Assembly (NCBI GenBank): GCA_965237985.1
Contig: OZ250161.1
Coordinates: 434,001-498,000, forward strand
Direction of reading: 5' to 3'
Source: G965212025 sp965237985
GTDB lineage: Bacteria; Pseudomonadota; Gammaproteobacteria; Poriferisulfidales; Oxydemutatoraceae
DNA: 64,000 nucleotides
The position numbers and the translations under genes are program-made. Positions 27,224 through 35,951 of the stretch are shown in pieces; within the stretch, counting starts at the first letter, position 1, and the number at the start of each line of letters is the position of its first letter. The notes under the pieces were generated by a model, which made no database searches, was not told where the DNA came from, and saw only the letters and a list, made by a program, of their open reading frames with translations.

Positions 27224-29068
27224 ATGGAAGAGCAGAAACATTCATACATAAAAGTCTTGATGTCATTGGGAACTGAGCAGGGTTACCTGATTCGGGATCA
27301 ACTCATCGATAGCCTACCTGAGGATTATGGCAAGGAACAAATTCAGGAAGTTGAAGCAATCTTGAAAGATGTGGGCCTCCTGATTTTCGATGCCCCGCCG
27401 GACGAAAGAGAGTTGTTGCTTATTGACAAGGCGCCAAGGGATGAAGAAACGGAGGAAGCTGCTGCGGCTGTACTGGCGAGCGCTGACCCGGATCCGGGTA
27501 GAACCATGGATCCGATCAGAATGTACATGCGCGAAATGGGAGTGGTCAATCTTTTGGACAAGGCCGGAGAAGTCAGTATCGCCAAACGCATTGAATCTGG
27601 AACCCAAAGCATGCTTCAGGCACTCGGCAGATTTCCTCCCTGCATAGATCTGTTGCTGGAAAATTATGACAGCATGATGAACCAGGAAGCCCGTCGAACT
27701 GATATTTTCACCAACATCATCGATGAAGGAGGCGCCTCGGCGCCGGAAGCACCGACTGCAAGCACGGAACCAGCGAAGCACCACGTAGTTCTATCTGGAG
27801 AAGAAAGAGAAGGATATAAATGGGAAACAAAAAACATCAAACGCTTTACGCCGAACATGGAAGAAGTTGGCAAATACTTCGGACTTCTGAGGAAGTTGTA
27901 TGAAAGCCTGAAAAGTAAGCAAAACCCGAAAATCCGAGAACGCAACAGAAGAATCATCAAGAAAACCGCTCGGAAATTTCTCAAGCTGAAACTGGCGCCA
28001 ACCATGATTGCCAAACTCTGTCAAAGGCTGCACAAGGTGTTGCAGGAAATCAGAAGGCAAAAACGGCAAGTCAAGCGAATTTTTGTGGATCAGGGGAAAA
28101 TGGACCGTAAGGAGTTTCTGAGACGATATGCTGGCAAAGAAACTGACTCCGGATGGTTGAACCGACAGTTGAGAACCAGTCAGCCATACGGAGATGCCTT
28201 GCGGAAACATGAGGCAGAGCTGAATCAAGGGCAAAAAAAGCTGCTCTCCATTGAAAAACAGACCTATCTTAAAGTTAGTGAAATAGAAGAAATTGGCAAA
28301 CAGGTTTCCCGAGGTGAAAGGAAAGCGGCACGTGCGAAAAAAGAAATGGTCGAAGCCAACCTGCGCTTGGTGATTTCCATTGCCAAAAAGTATATGCACC
28401 GCGGCAGTCGTGGTCTGCAATTCCTGGATTTGATACAGGAGGGCAATATCGGCCTTATGAAAGCTGTGGACAAATTTGAATACCGCCGGGGGTACAAGTT
28501 TTCCACTTACGCAACCTGGTGGATACGCCAGGCCATTACGCGCTCGATTGCCGATCAGGAAAGAACCATACGGGTTCCCGTTCACATGATAGAAACCATT
28601 ACCAAACTGAACAGGGCGACCGCACAGCTGGTGCAGGAACTTGGCCGTGAAGCGAAAATCAGTGAAATCGCGGAACGTATGGAAATTCCCCAGTCAAAAG
28701 TCCGCAGGGTCATCAAGGTGGCAATGGAACCATGCTCCCTTGATGCCCCGGTTGGCGAAGAGGAAGAAGCACGGCGCGGCGACTTTGTGGAAGATAAAAC
28801 CGTCGCTTCCCCTGAAAAGGAAGCCTCTGAATCCAACTTGAAAGAAACCATGCAGAGATTGCTGAACAGCCAGTTGACGCCCAGGGAAGCAAAGGTATTG
28901 CGCATGCGCTTTGGTATAGAGATGCACAGCGACCATACTTTGGAAGAAGTCGGCCAACAGTTTGATGTTACCCGCGAGAGAATACGCCAGATTGAAGCGA
29001 AAGCGTTGCGTAAACTCAGCCGGGTAGGGGCTTTGGGCAAGCTCATGGGCGACCTTGAGGAGCCATGA
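27224..29068 (+). CDS. rpoD: RNA polymerase sigma factor RpoD (sigma70)
   Basis: Primary sigma factor, 614 residues from ATG 27224, chosen because GAGGGA lies just upstream and it matches the usual MEQ-type N-terminus. Region 1.1 starts with LMSLGTEQGYLIRDQLIDSL; region 1.2 has DPIRMYMREMG; a non-conserved region follows. Region 2 shows LIQEGNIGLMKAVDKFEYRR and STYATWWIRQAITRSIADQ, region 3 RVPVHM, and region 4 LTPREAKVLRMRFGI and VTRERIRQIEAKALRKL. An extra Gly-Ser-Arg (bases about 28403-28411) lies in the HRGSRGLQFLDL segment, where E. coli reads NRGLQFLDL. The chain ends slightly differently from E. coli. Confidence 0.98.
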   Translation: MEEQKHSYIKVLMSLGTEQGYLIRDQLIDSLPEDYGKEQIQEVEAILKDVGLLIFDAPPDERELLLIDKAPRDEETEEAAAAVLASADPDPGRTMDPIRMYMREMGVVNLLDKAGEVSIAKRIESGTQSMLQALGRFPPCIDLLLENYDSMMNQEARRTDIFTNIIDEGGASAPEAPTASTEPAKHHVVLSGEEREGYKWETKNIKRFTPNMEEVGKYFGLLRKLYESLKSKQNPKIRERNRRIIKKTARKFLKLKLAPTMIAKLCQRLHKVLQEIRRQKRQVKRIFVDQGKMDRKEFLRRYAGKETDSGWLNRQLRTSQPYGDALRKHEAELNQGQKKLLSIEKQTYLKVSEIEEIGKQVSRGERKAARAKKEMVEANLRLVISIAKKYMHRGSRGLQFLDLIQEGNIGLMKAVDKFEYRRGYKFSTYATWWIRQAITRSIADQERTIRVPVHMIETITKLNRATAQLVQELGREAKISEIAERMEIPQSKVRRVIKVAMEPCSLDAPVGEEEEARRGDFVEDKTVASPEKEASESNLKETMQRLLNSQLTPREAKVLRMRFGIEMHSDHTLEEVGQQFDVTRERIRQIEAKALRKLSRVGALGKLMGDLEEP

Positions 29069-29128
29069 AAACAGTTTGCCTCCAAACATTAAACCAGCTT
29101 GGGTTATCAAATAAAGGAAATCGCGGCG

Positions 29129-29452
29129 GTGTCTTTACCAAATGATCTGAGTTCGCTTTCCGAGCATTCCAGCTTCTCTGAAACCAGAGCGCGTCCGAAA
29201 AAACCACCGCTTTACAAATTGATACTGTTGAATGATGACTATACCCCTATGGAATTTGTGGTGGGAATTCTGCAGGTTTTTTTTCAAATGGACCTTGCGC
29301 ATGCCATGAACCTGATGCTGAAAGTGCACCAACTTGGGAAAGCAGTTTGTGGCCTGTACTCGAGAGAGCTGGCAGAAACTAAAATGTTGGAAGTCAACAG
29401 TTTTTCCAGATCTCAGAAACAACCATTGCTTTGCGTAATGGAACCGAGCTGA
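29129..29452 (+). CDS. clpS: ATP-dependent Clp protease adaptor ClpS
   Basis: Adaptor that delivers N-degron substrates to ClpA. The core has PPLYKLILLNDDYTPMEFVV, the MDLAHAMNLMLKVHQLGKAV helix and the GLYSRELAETK segment. GTG 29129 is chosen, with AAGGA about ten bases upstream, giving 107 residues as in E. coli (106); a TTG at 29099 would add ten residues. The clpS stop lies five bases before the clpA start, so the two form the standard adaptor-protease operon. Confidence 0.95.
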   Translation: MSLPNDLSSLSEHSSFSETRARPKKPPLYKLILLNDDYTPMEFVVGILQVFFQMDLAHAMNLMLKVHQLGKAVCGLYSRELAETKMLEVNSFSRSQKQPLLCVMEPS

Positions 29453-29457
29453 CGAAC

Positions 29458-31737
29458 ATGTTTGATCAGAAGCTCGAAAAAAGCATACGGCTTGCCTACA
29501 GCCTTGCGCGGGAGCGCAACCATGAATTTGTCACGATCGAACATCTACTGATAGCATTGCTTTCAAATACCAGCGCAGTCGAGGTTCTGTCTGCCTGCGA
29601 AGCGGACATAGAGTCGCTGAAAGACCAATTGAGTGCATACGTCATGGAGCACGCGCCCACCGTTGAGGGAGGCAAGAATCATGCTCCCAAAGCCACGGTC
29701 GCTTTCAAACGCATTCTTCACAGGGCTGTGACCCACGTACAATCATCAACATCGGAAGGCAAGAAACCCAAAACCGAGGGTGCGAATGTCTTGGTCGCCA
29801 TTTTTTCAGAGCAGAATGCCTACGCGAATTACCTGCTTGCCAGCCAAGACATTGAGCGCGTGGACGTGGTGAACTATCTTTCCCATGGAATCAGAAAAGA
29901 CGACTCATTCAATCCTTATGACAACGATGATGAAAGTACAAACGGCTTTCAATCGAGTCGCCCGGACAAGAAAATTCTGGAAAGTTTTACCGTCTGTTTG
30001 AATGAGAAAGCAAAAAATGGGCAAATAGACCCCCTGATTGGCAGGGAACTTGAACTGGAACGCATCATCCAGATACTGTGCAGAAGAAGAAAAAACAACC
30101 CTCTGTTGGTGGGGACCTCGGGAGTTGGGAAGACCGCTATAGCCGAAGGGCTTGCACGCCTGATTGTTCGTGATGAAGTGCATGAGGTGATGCGCGATAA
30201 ATGCGTGTACGCCCTGGATTTGGGGGCGATTCTTGCCGGCACCAAATATCGTGGAGACTTTGAAAATCGCTTCAAGAAACTGTTGAAGCATCTGACTGAA
30301 GACAAGAATGCCATTCTTTTTATCGATGAAATTCACATGCTCGTCGGTGCCGGCGCAGCTTCCAGCAACTCAGTGGATGCGTCAAATCTAATCAAGCCTC
30401 TGCTGGCGTCCGGACAGCTCAAATGTATAGGAGCAACCACTCACCGTGAGTACCGTGCTTTCATGGAAAAAGACCAAGGGCTGGTCCGCCGCTTTCAAAA
30501 AATTGAAATTGAAGAACCCTCTCGTGAAAATACACTGAAAATTTTGCTGGGGCTACGAAAAAAATATGAAGAATTTCATTCGGTTCGTTTCTCCAGGAAA
30601 GTCTTGCAAACCGCCGTTGAACTGGGAGAAAACCATATTGAAGGCCGGGCTTTCCCGGACAAGGCGATCGATATCATTGATGAAATTGGTGCCAGGTTAC
30701 ACATGAAGAGAACCCCTGATTCCCAGTCTCCATGTCGGGCAACCGTACGAGATGTAGAGCGCGTGGTTTCACGTATCGCCCGTATTCCGGCGCGACACAT
30801 CAGCAACGATGAGAGCCAGGCAATCAGTACTCTTGAACGGGACTTGAATCTCGTTGTGTTTAGCCAGAAGAAAGCTATTTCTCTTGTTGTGCGCGCAATC
30901 AAGGCGGCGCGTGCAGGTTTGAAAGAACTGGAGAAACCAGTCGGAAGTTTTCTTTTTGCCGGGCCGACCGGGGTGGGAAAAACAGAAGTCGCCAAGCAGG
31001 TCTCCGCTTTGACGGGGATTCCTTTGGTCCGCTTCGATATGTCGGAATATATGGAACGCCATACAGTATCCAGGCTCATCGGTGCGCCACCGGGCTATGT
31101 GGGCTTTGACCAGGGTGGACTGTTAACCGACAGAGTGTTGAGAAGTCCGCACTCCGTGCTGCTTTTTGACGAAATTGAAAAAGCACACCCGGATGTTTTC
31201 AATTTGCTTTTGCAAGTCATGGACCATGCGGAACTGACCGACACAAATGGACGGAAAGTCAATTTCTCCAATGTGCTGATCATCATGACCACGAATGCCG
31301 GTGCACACACACTAAGCGAAAAACAAATTGGTTTTGCCGGAGAGAAGGACAAAAGCGATTGCGACGCGGAAATCAGGCGCATGTTTTTACCTGAATTTCG
31401 AAACCGACTCGACGCGATCGTACACTTCAACTTTCTGAACCACGAAGCAGTACTTTTGATTGTCGACAAGTTTGTGTCTCGCCTACAGTCGCAACTGGAA
31501 CAAAAGCGCGTGCAACTCGAACTGAGCGATGGGGCTCGGGAATGGCTCGCGAAAAAAGGTTTTGACGAAACTATGGGCGCACGGCCCATGGAACGTATGA
31601 TCAACAGCGAACTGAGGACCCCCTTGCTCGATGAAATATTGTTCGGGAAACTGGCGAAGGGGGGGGGGGCAAAATTTAAAGTTGTGTCATTCGGGAAAGG
31701 TCTGGAAATGGTCGCGACTCCTCGCGGGCAAAGCTGA
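29458..31737 (+). CDS. clpA: ATP-dependent Clp protease ATP-binding subunit ClpA
   Basis: Hexameric AAA+ unfoldase that feeds substrates to ClpP. ATG 29458 gives the ClpA start MFDQKLEKSIRLAYSLA. The N-domain with HEFVTIEHLLIALLSN binds ClpS. The first AAA module has GTSGVGKT and FIDEIHMLVGAG, the second GPTGVGKTEVAKQ and LLFDEIEKAHPD, with GARPMERMI near the end. A run of 11 G at 31659-31669 encodes three glycines in KLAKGGGAKF close to the C-terminus. It is convergent with infA, one base apart. Confidence 0.97.
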   Translation: MFDQKLEKSIRLAYSLARERNHEFVTIEHLLIALLSNTSAVEVLSACEADIESLKDQLSAYVMEHAPTVEGGKNHAPKATVAFKRILHRAVTHVQSSTSEGKKPKTEGANVLVAIFSEQNAYANYLLASQDIERVDVVNYLSHGIRKDDSFNPYDNDDESTNGFQSSRPDKKILESFTVCLNEKAKNGQIDPLIGRELELERIIQILCRRRKNNPLLVGTSGVGKTAIAEGLARLIVRDEVHEVMRDKCVYALDLGAILAGTKYRGDFENRFKKLLKHLTEDKNAILFIDEIHMLVGAGAASSNSVDASNLIKPLLASGQLKCIGATTHREYRAFMEKDQGLVRRFQKIEIEEPSRENTLKILLGLRKKYEEFHSVRFSRKVLQTAVELGENHIEGRAFPDKAIDIIDEIGARLHMKRTPDSQSPCRATVRDVERVVSRIARIPARHISNDESQAISTLERDLNLVVFSQKKAISLVVRAIKAARAGLKELEKPVGSFLFAGPTGVGKTEVAKQVSALTGIPLVRFDMSEYMERHTVSRLIGAPPGYVGFDQGGLLTDRVLRSPHSVLLFDEIEKAHPDVFNLLLQVMDHAELTDTNGRKVNFSNVLIIMTTNAGAHTLSEKQIGFAGEKDKSDCDAEIRRMFLPEFRNRLDAIVHFNFLNHEAVLLIVDKFVSRLQSQLEQKRVQLELSDGAREWLAKKGFDETMGARPMERMINSELRTPLLDEILFGKLAKGGGAKFKVVSFGKGLEMVATPRGQS

Positions 31738-31738
31738 C

Positions 31739-31957
31739 TCAGCGGGCGCGATACACGACCCTGCCTCTGCTCAAGTCGTAAGGAGTGACTTCCACTGTGA
31801 CTTTATCGCCACGCAAGACCCGTATGTAGTTTTTTCGCATGCGTCCGGAAATATGTGCGGTGAGAATGTGCCCGTTATCGAGTTTTACGCGGAACGTAGC
31901 ATTCGGCAAGACATCTGTAACGGTGCCTTCCATTTCAAAACTTCCATTTTTTGCCAC
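31739..31957 (-). CDS. infA: Translation initiation factor IF-1
   Basis: A 72-residue OB-fold protein that occupies the ribosomal A site during initiation. It matches E. coli IF-1 closely: the MEGTVTDVLPN, FRVKLDNGH, TAHISGRMRKNYIR, GDKVTVEVTPYDLSRGR segments are all present. In E. coli it also neighbours clpA. The stop faces the clpA stop with one base between, leaving no room for a separate terminator. An upstream promoter is noted separately. Confidence 0.98.
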   Translation of the reverse strand: MAKNGSFEMEGTVTDVLPNATFRVKLDNGHILTAHISGRMRKNYIRVLRGDKVTVEVTPYDLSRGRVVYRAR

Positions 31958-32384
31958 AGCTTTTTTTATAAAAATCCAACCACACCATTATCAGGCAACT
32001 TGCCCAAATAACAAGATGCTGGCATGTCTCTAAACTACCCTTTGCCACCCACTGCCCGGTACGGTGTTTTACTACGCAGGGAAGCGCCTGCCGAGCAGCA
32101 TGACAGCCATGTTAGACTCAGGGGCCTGCACGGGGGGGCTGCACGAGTCTCAGTCGTTCTTTGTTGCCACGTTCTTGGGGGCAAAAGCGAGTGCAGGTCT
32201 GCAAAACTTGAAGCACGTGTCATTTTTAGCGCAGGCGTGTTCTTGTTGTCCTTTGGTTTGAGGAGCGATTTGGAGTAGCGTCAAGATGATGGGTGCCCGA
32301 TTGCAGGTCGTGCCGACTCTGGCGACCTGTCGGTAGCTTTCCGGTCTTTTTACTGTCAATCAATAATCATCAGGAGAATCAACA
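31958..32384. other. Spacer between infA and fabD
   Basis: About 430 bases between the divergent infA and fabD starts. It holds the infA promoter and the fabD ribosome site (CAGGAG at 32371-32376). E. coli has a tRNA-Ser near this place; I could not fold one here. rpmF, plsX and fabH, which often precede fabD, are absent. A run of seven G lies at about 32132. No open frame looks convincing. Confidence 0.6.
31987..32014 (-). promoter_or_regulatory. Sigma70-type promoter for infA
   Basis: On the minus strand, TTGTTA (32014-32009) and GATAAT (31992-31987) are separated by 16 bases. This would start transcription near 31980, giving a leader of about 23 bases before the infA ATG. Assigned by eye. 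Confidence 0.5.
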
Positions 32385-33326
32385 GTGGTTTTTGCAGCAA
32401 TTTTCCCGGGACAGGGCTCACAAAAAATTGGAATGCTCAGTAGCTATATCAAAAAATATCCGGAAATCAAACAAACCTTTGAAAGAGCCTCAGATCTGCT
32501 GTCTGAAAACCTGTTGCGCTTGGCGACGCGAGGGCCGGAAGAAACTTTAAACTTGACGGTCAACACCCAGCCGATTCTGCTCGCAGCGAGTTACGCGCTT
32601 TGGCAAGTCTGGTGTCGGGTTACAGATCTCAGGCCTGCCGTTATGGCCGGGCACAGTCTTGGCGAGTATTCGGCTCTCACCTGCTCAGGTGCTTTGAAAT
32701 TCGACGATGCCGTACTTCTGGTTCGGCACCGTGCGAAACTGATGCAGGAAACCGTGCCGGTCGGCCAATCTTCCATGGCCGCCGTTGTGGGAATTGAGCG
32801 AAACCACGTAGAGCTGATGTGCAAAGAAATCAGCAAGCGCAAAGCGGGAACCGTGGAACCCGCTAATTACAATGCCCAAAAGCAAACTGTGGTTGCCGGC
32901 GACAAAGAACTGGTCGATGAATTTTCAGTACTGATTAAAGAACGTGAGGGGGTAAAAGTTGTGCACCTACCGGTCAGCGTTCCCGCGCACACCTCTTTGA
33001 TGAAAAGCACTTCAACGAAGTTCTCCCGATATTTGTCAAAAGTCAAATTTCATAATCCGAACCTCCCGGTCGTCCTGAACGCGACTGCGGAAGTGACTAG
33101 GTCAAAACACAAAATCACCTCAGCTCTTAAAAATCAAATTAAGAAACCTGTGTTATGGCATCAATCCATAAAGACTATTTCTGATTCTGGTGTGGAGCGC
33201 TTTATAGAAATAGGACCAGGGCGTGTGCTTTGTGGTCTGGTTCGGCGCATTGACAGAAGCTTTTATGCGCAAAGCATGGAAACCACTGAGAATCTCAAAA
33301 AGATCCTGGAAGCAGAAGAGTCGTAA
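32385..33326 (+). CDS. fabD: Malonyl-CoA:acyl carrier protein transacylase
   Basis: Loads malonyl groups onto ACP for fatty-acid elongation. The 313-residue chain shows FPGQGSQKIGM, the nucleophile elbow GHSLGEYSAL, MQETVPVGQSSMAAVVG, NAQKQTVVAG, and VPAHTSLM with the catalytic His. The start is GTG 32385 with CAGGAG eight bases upstream. fabG follows two bases after the stop, forming the conserved fabD-fabG-acpP-fabF run. The gene upstream is divergent, so this is the first gene of the unit. Confidence 0.96.
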   Translation: MVFAAIFPGQGSQKIGMLSSYIKKYPEIKQTFERASDLLSENLLRLATRGPEETLNLTVNTQPILLAASYALWQVWCRVTDLRPAVMAGHSLGEYSALTCSGALKFDDAVLLVRHRAKLMQETVPVGQSSMAAVVGIERNHVELMCKEISKRKAGTVEPANYNAQKQTVVAGDKELVDEFSVLIKEREGVKVVHLPVSVPAHTSLMKSTSTKFSRYLSKVKFHNPNLPVVLNATAEVTRSKHKITSALKNQIKKPVLWHQSIKTISDSGVERFIEIGPGRVLCGLVRRIDRSFYAQSMETTENLKKILEAEES

Positions 33327-33328
33327 AA

Positions 33329-34066
33329 ATGCTGACTTTCAACAACCGCACGGCATTGGTTACCGGCGCTTCACGCGGTATCGGTAAAGCGATTGCGAAG
33401 GCACTGGCGCGGGTCGGCGTAGTGGTTTACGGGACTGCGACCACTGATGAAAAAGCCAGAGTGCTTGCCGATGAATTGCGTGCCATTCACTCACAGTGCG
33501 CCGGATATTCTCTCAGACTCGGCAAACGGGATTCACTTGAAACCCTGTTTCGCGTTTTGGAAAAGCAGGGCAGGGAACCAGACATCCTCGTGAATAATGC
33601 GGGAGTCAGTTCTGATTCCCTCTTGCTGAGAATGAGGGAGGAAAGCTGGGATCGAGTCCTGGAAGTTAATTTGAGCTCTGTTTACTTTCTGTGTAAAAAA
33701 ATGCTTCGGTCTATGCTGAGAAAGAAATGGGGTAGAATCATCAACATCAGTTCTGTGGTTGGGCAGAGCGGTAATCCTGGGCAGTGCAATTACGCTGCCA
33801 GCAAAGCGGGCCTGTCAGGTTTCAGCAAAAGCCTGGCGCAAGAAGTGGCCGCCAAAGGAATTACCGTGAATTGTGTGGCACCCGGGTTTTTCCAAACAGA
33901 CATGACCAGAAAAGTAGACTCAGCGAAAGTTTTGCCACGAATCCCTGCAGGGAGGTTTGGAAAGCCGGAAGAAGCAGCAGCGGCAGTTCTTTTCCTGGCA
34001 TCCGAAGAAAGCAGTTATATCACCGGAGAAACCATCAACATCAACGGTGGTCTATATATGGCCTAG
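33329..34066 (+). CDS. fabG: 3-oxoacyl-[acyl-carrier-protein] reductase
   Basis: NADPH-dependent short-chain reductase for the second step of each elongation cycle. It has the TGASRGIGKAIA nucleotide-binding motif, the NNAGV block, the catalytic Ser in INISSVVGQSG, and Tyr-Lys in CNYAASKAGL. The end, ITGETININGGLYMA, is typical of FabG. It has 245 residues and starts two bases after fabD. A spacer of 251 bases with a promoter candidate separates it from acpP. Confidence 0.97.
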   Translation: MLTFNNRTALVTGASRGIGKAIAKALARVGVVVYGTATTDEKARVLADELRAIHSQCAGYSLRLGKRDSLETLFRVLEKQGREPDILVNNAGVSSDSLLLRMREESWDRVLEVNLSSVYFLCKKMLRSMLRKKWGRIINISSVVGQSGNPGQCNYAASKAGLSGFSKSLAQEVAAKGITVNCVAPGFFQTDMTRKVDSAKVLPRIPAGRFGKPEEAAAAVLFLASEESSYITGETININGGLYMA

Positions 34067-34181
34067 ACCACATAAATTTGTGAAACCGTTAGAACAACTA
34101 CAGATAAGGGCAGGACCGTCGCACGTGGCAACGGTCAGGTGTCGGAAAATGCCCAAGACTCTTTTGCAGGCGAGACTGCAA

Positions 34182-34187
34182 TATAAT
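34182..34187 (+). promoter_or_regulatory. Candidate promoter -10 element upstream of acpP
   Basis: A perfect TATAAT lies in the fabG-acpP spacer, preceded by a GC-poor context but no good -35 at the standard distance. If used, it would produce a leader of about 125 bases before acpP. Separate strong expression of acpP is common. This is weak, eye-level evidence. Confidence 0.35.
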
Positions 34188-34317
34188 CGCGCGGGGTTCC
34201 TCATAGGAATTGACATCCTTGGGAAATAAAAGCAGGGCAAGCGTTTGAAACGCGAAACTGGCCGCTTGGCTTCGTCCTTTTTGGTGCGGAGGTTTTAACA
34301 CGCAGGAGTGCAACTTT

Positions 34318-34665
34318 ATGGCTATAACTAAAGCAGACAAAGAAGCTCGTTCCGACAGTGCCGACAAGAGTAAAAACGTCGAGGAAGGGAAGGAAGAAAC
34401 GACTGACGCAGATGAGCAGGATGATGTGTCCAGAAAAGTAAAGAGGATTATTATTTCGCAATTGAGCCTCGAAGAGGAACAGGTCACGGACAAGGCTTCC
34501 TTTGTCGACGATCTGGATGTCGATTCCCTGGATATCGTCGAACTTGTAATGGCCATTGAAGAAGAGTTTGAATTGGAAATACCGGATGAGGAGGTTGAAG
34601 AAATCAGAACTGTTCTAGATATGACCTCCCATATAAAAAGAAAAATAAAAAGTAAAACAGCCTGA
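34318..34665 (+). CDS. acpP: Acyl carrier protein with possible acidic N-terminal extension
   Basis: Carries growing acyl chains on a phosphopantetheine arm attached to Ser70 in DLDVDSLDIVELVMAIEEEF. The C-terminal 79 residues, starting VSRKVKRIII, align with a normal ACP. From ATG 34318, which has a clear AGGAG nine bases upstream, 36 extra residues precede it, rich in Lys, Asp, Glu and Ser with no hydrophobic core. GTG 34426, with AGGA just upstream, would give a standard-length ACP. Either or both starts may be used. It lies in the usual place between fabG and fabF. Confidence 0.93.
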   Translation: MAITKADKEARSDSADKSKNVEEGKEETTDADEQDDVSRKVKRIIISQLSLEEEQVTDKASFVDDLDVDSLDIVELVMAIEEEFELEIPDEEVEEIRTVLDMTSHIKRKIKSKTA

Positions 34666-34671
34666 CACAGC

Positions 34672-35913
34672 TTGAAAGGAAGGCGGGTAGTAGTTACGGG
34701 GCTCGGTGTAGTGAGTCCTGTCGGGTCAACAGTCGAAACGGCTTGGCGTGCTGTTTTGTCTGGAAAAAGCGGAGTCCGCTCAATCACGGAATTCAACAGC
34801 CAGAATTTCCCCTCTAGAATTGCCGCTTTGGTAAGCGATTTCAAGCCCGATTCGTACTTGCGGCCCCGCGAACAAAGAAAAATCAGTTTGTTCATCATGT
34901 ACGGGATAGGAGCGGCGGTTGATGCCTTGGACGATTCGGGGCTGGAAATGTCCAAAGAAGATGTCACTCGTGTTGGGGTCATGGTTGGTTCCGGGATGGG
35001 GGGGTTGCCGGAAATTGAGAGGGCGCACAAAAAATATCTTGACGGCGGCCCGAAGAGAATTTCTCCTTTCTTTGTCCCCAGCAATATCATCAACATGCTG
35101 CCAGGAAACATTTCCATTCACATCGGCGCAAAAGGTCCCAGTTACTCTGCAGTGTCTGCCTGTGCTACAGGGGCACACAATATCGGGGACGCTGCCAGAA
35201 AAATCGCCTTGGGAGACGTTGATGTCATGTTTGCCGGCGGTGCGGAAATGGTGTGCTGTCCAATGGCAATGGGCGGCTTTTCCTCGGCAAAAGCACTCAG
35301 TACGGCGTACAACCACGAACCTCAACGCGCCAGTCGCCCTTGGGACAAGGGGCGCGATGGTTTTGTCCTGGGTAGTGGAGCAGGCATCCTGGTGCTTGAA
35401 GAACACGAACGCGCGCGCCGCCGCAGTGCCAATATTTACTGTGAACTGCTGGGTTACGGGCACAACTGTGATGCTTTTCATATCACCCAGCCTTCGCCGA
35501 ACGGCAGTGGGGCGGCCAGCTGCATGGCAAGCGCTTTGACAGATGCCGGGCTTGAGCCGGAACAGGTTGACTATATCAACGCACATGGCACATCAACTCC
35601 GGCCGGTGACCTTGCGGAAACCCAGGCGATCAAATACGCTTTTGCTTCCCACGCTCACAAGCTGATGATCAGTTCCAACAAATCAATGATCGGCCATTTG
35701 TTGGGAGCCTCTGGAGGAGTGGAAGCAGCTTTTTCCGCTCTGTCACTGCGTGACCAAATTATACCCCCCACGATCAACCTTGATGAACCCGATCAGGACT
35801 GCGATTTGGATTATGTCCCGCATACGGCGCGTGAAACCAAAGTTCGGGTTGTGCTTTCGAATTCTTTCGGCTTTGGTGGGAGCAACGTCGCTTTGGCTTT
35901 CGGCCGCCTTTAG
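34672..35913 (+). CDS. fabF: 3-oxoacyl-[acyl-carrier-protein] synthase II
   Basis: Condensing enzyme that elongates acyl-ACP. The KAS triad is present: Cys in SACATGAHNIG, His in NAHGTSTPAGD and His in SMIGHLLGASGG. The chain ends with the FGFGGSNVAL motif. The 413-residue length matches FabF. The start is TTG 34672, six bases after acpP and without an obvious ribosome site, so reinitiation from acpP is likely. A run of seven G lies at 34998-35004. pabC follows 38 bases downstream. Confidence 0.97.
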   Translation: MKGRRVVVTGLGVVSPVGSTVETAWRAVLSGKSGVRSITEFNSQNFPSRIAALVSDFKPDSYLRPREQRKISLFIMYGIGAAVDALDDSGLEMSKEDVTRVGVMVGSGMGGLPEIERAHKKYLDGGPKRISPFFVPSNIINMLPGNISIHIGAKGPSYSAVSACATGAHNIGDAARKIALGDVDVMFAGGAEMVCCPMAMGGFSSAKALSTAYNHEPQRASRPWDKGRDGFVLGSGAGILVLEEHERARRRSANIYCELLGYGHNCDAFHITQPSPNGSGAASCMASALTDAGLEPEQVDYINAHGTSTPAGDLAETQAIKYAFASHAHKLMISSNKSMIGHLLGASGGVEAAFSALSLRDQIIPPTINLDEPDQDCDLDYVPHTARETKVRVVLSNSFGFGGSNVALAFGRL

Positions 35914-35951
35914 ATTCTCTGACAGTTCTCAACTGAAAACATCGAGGAGTC

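Noticed and set aside
31958..32384. tRNA-Ser expected near infA by analogy with E. coli
   Set aside because: No cloverleaf with consistent stems could be drawn on either strand.
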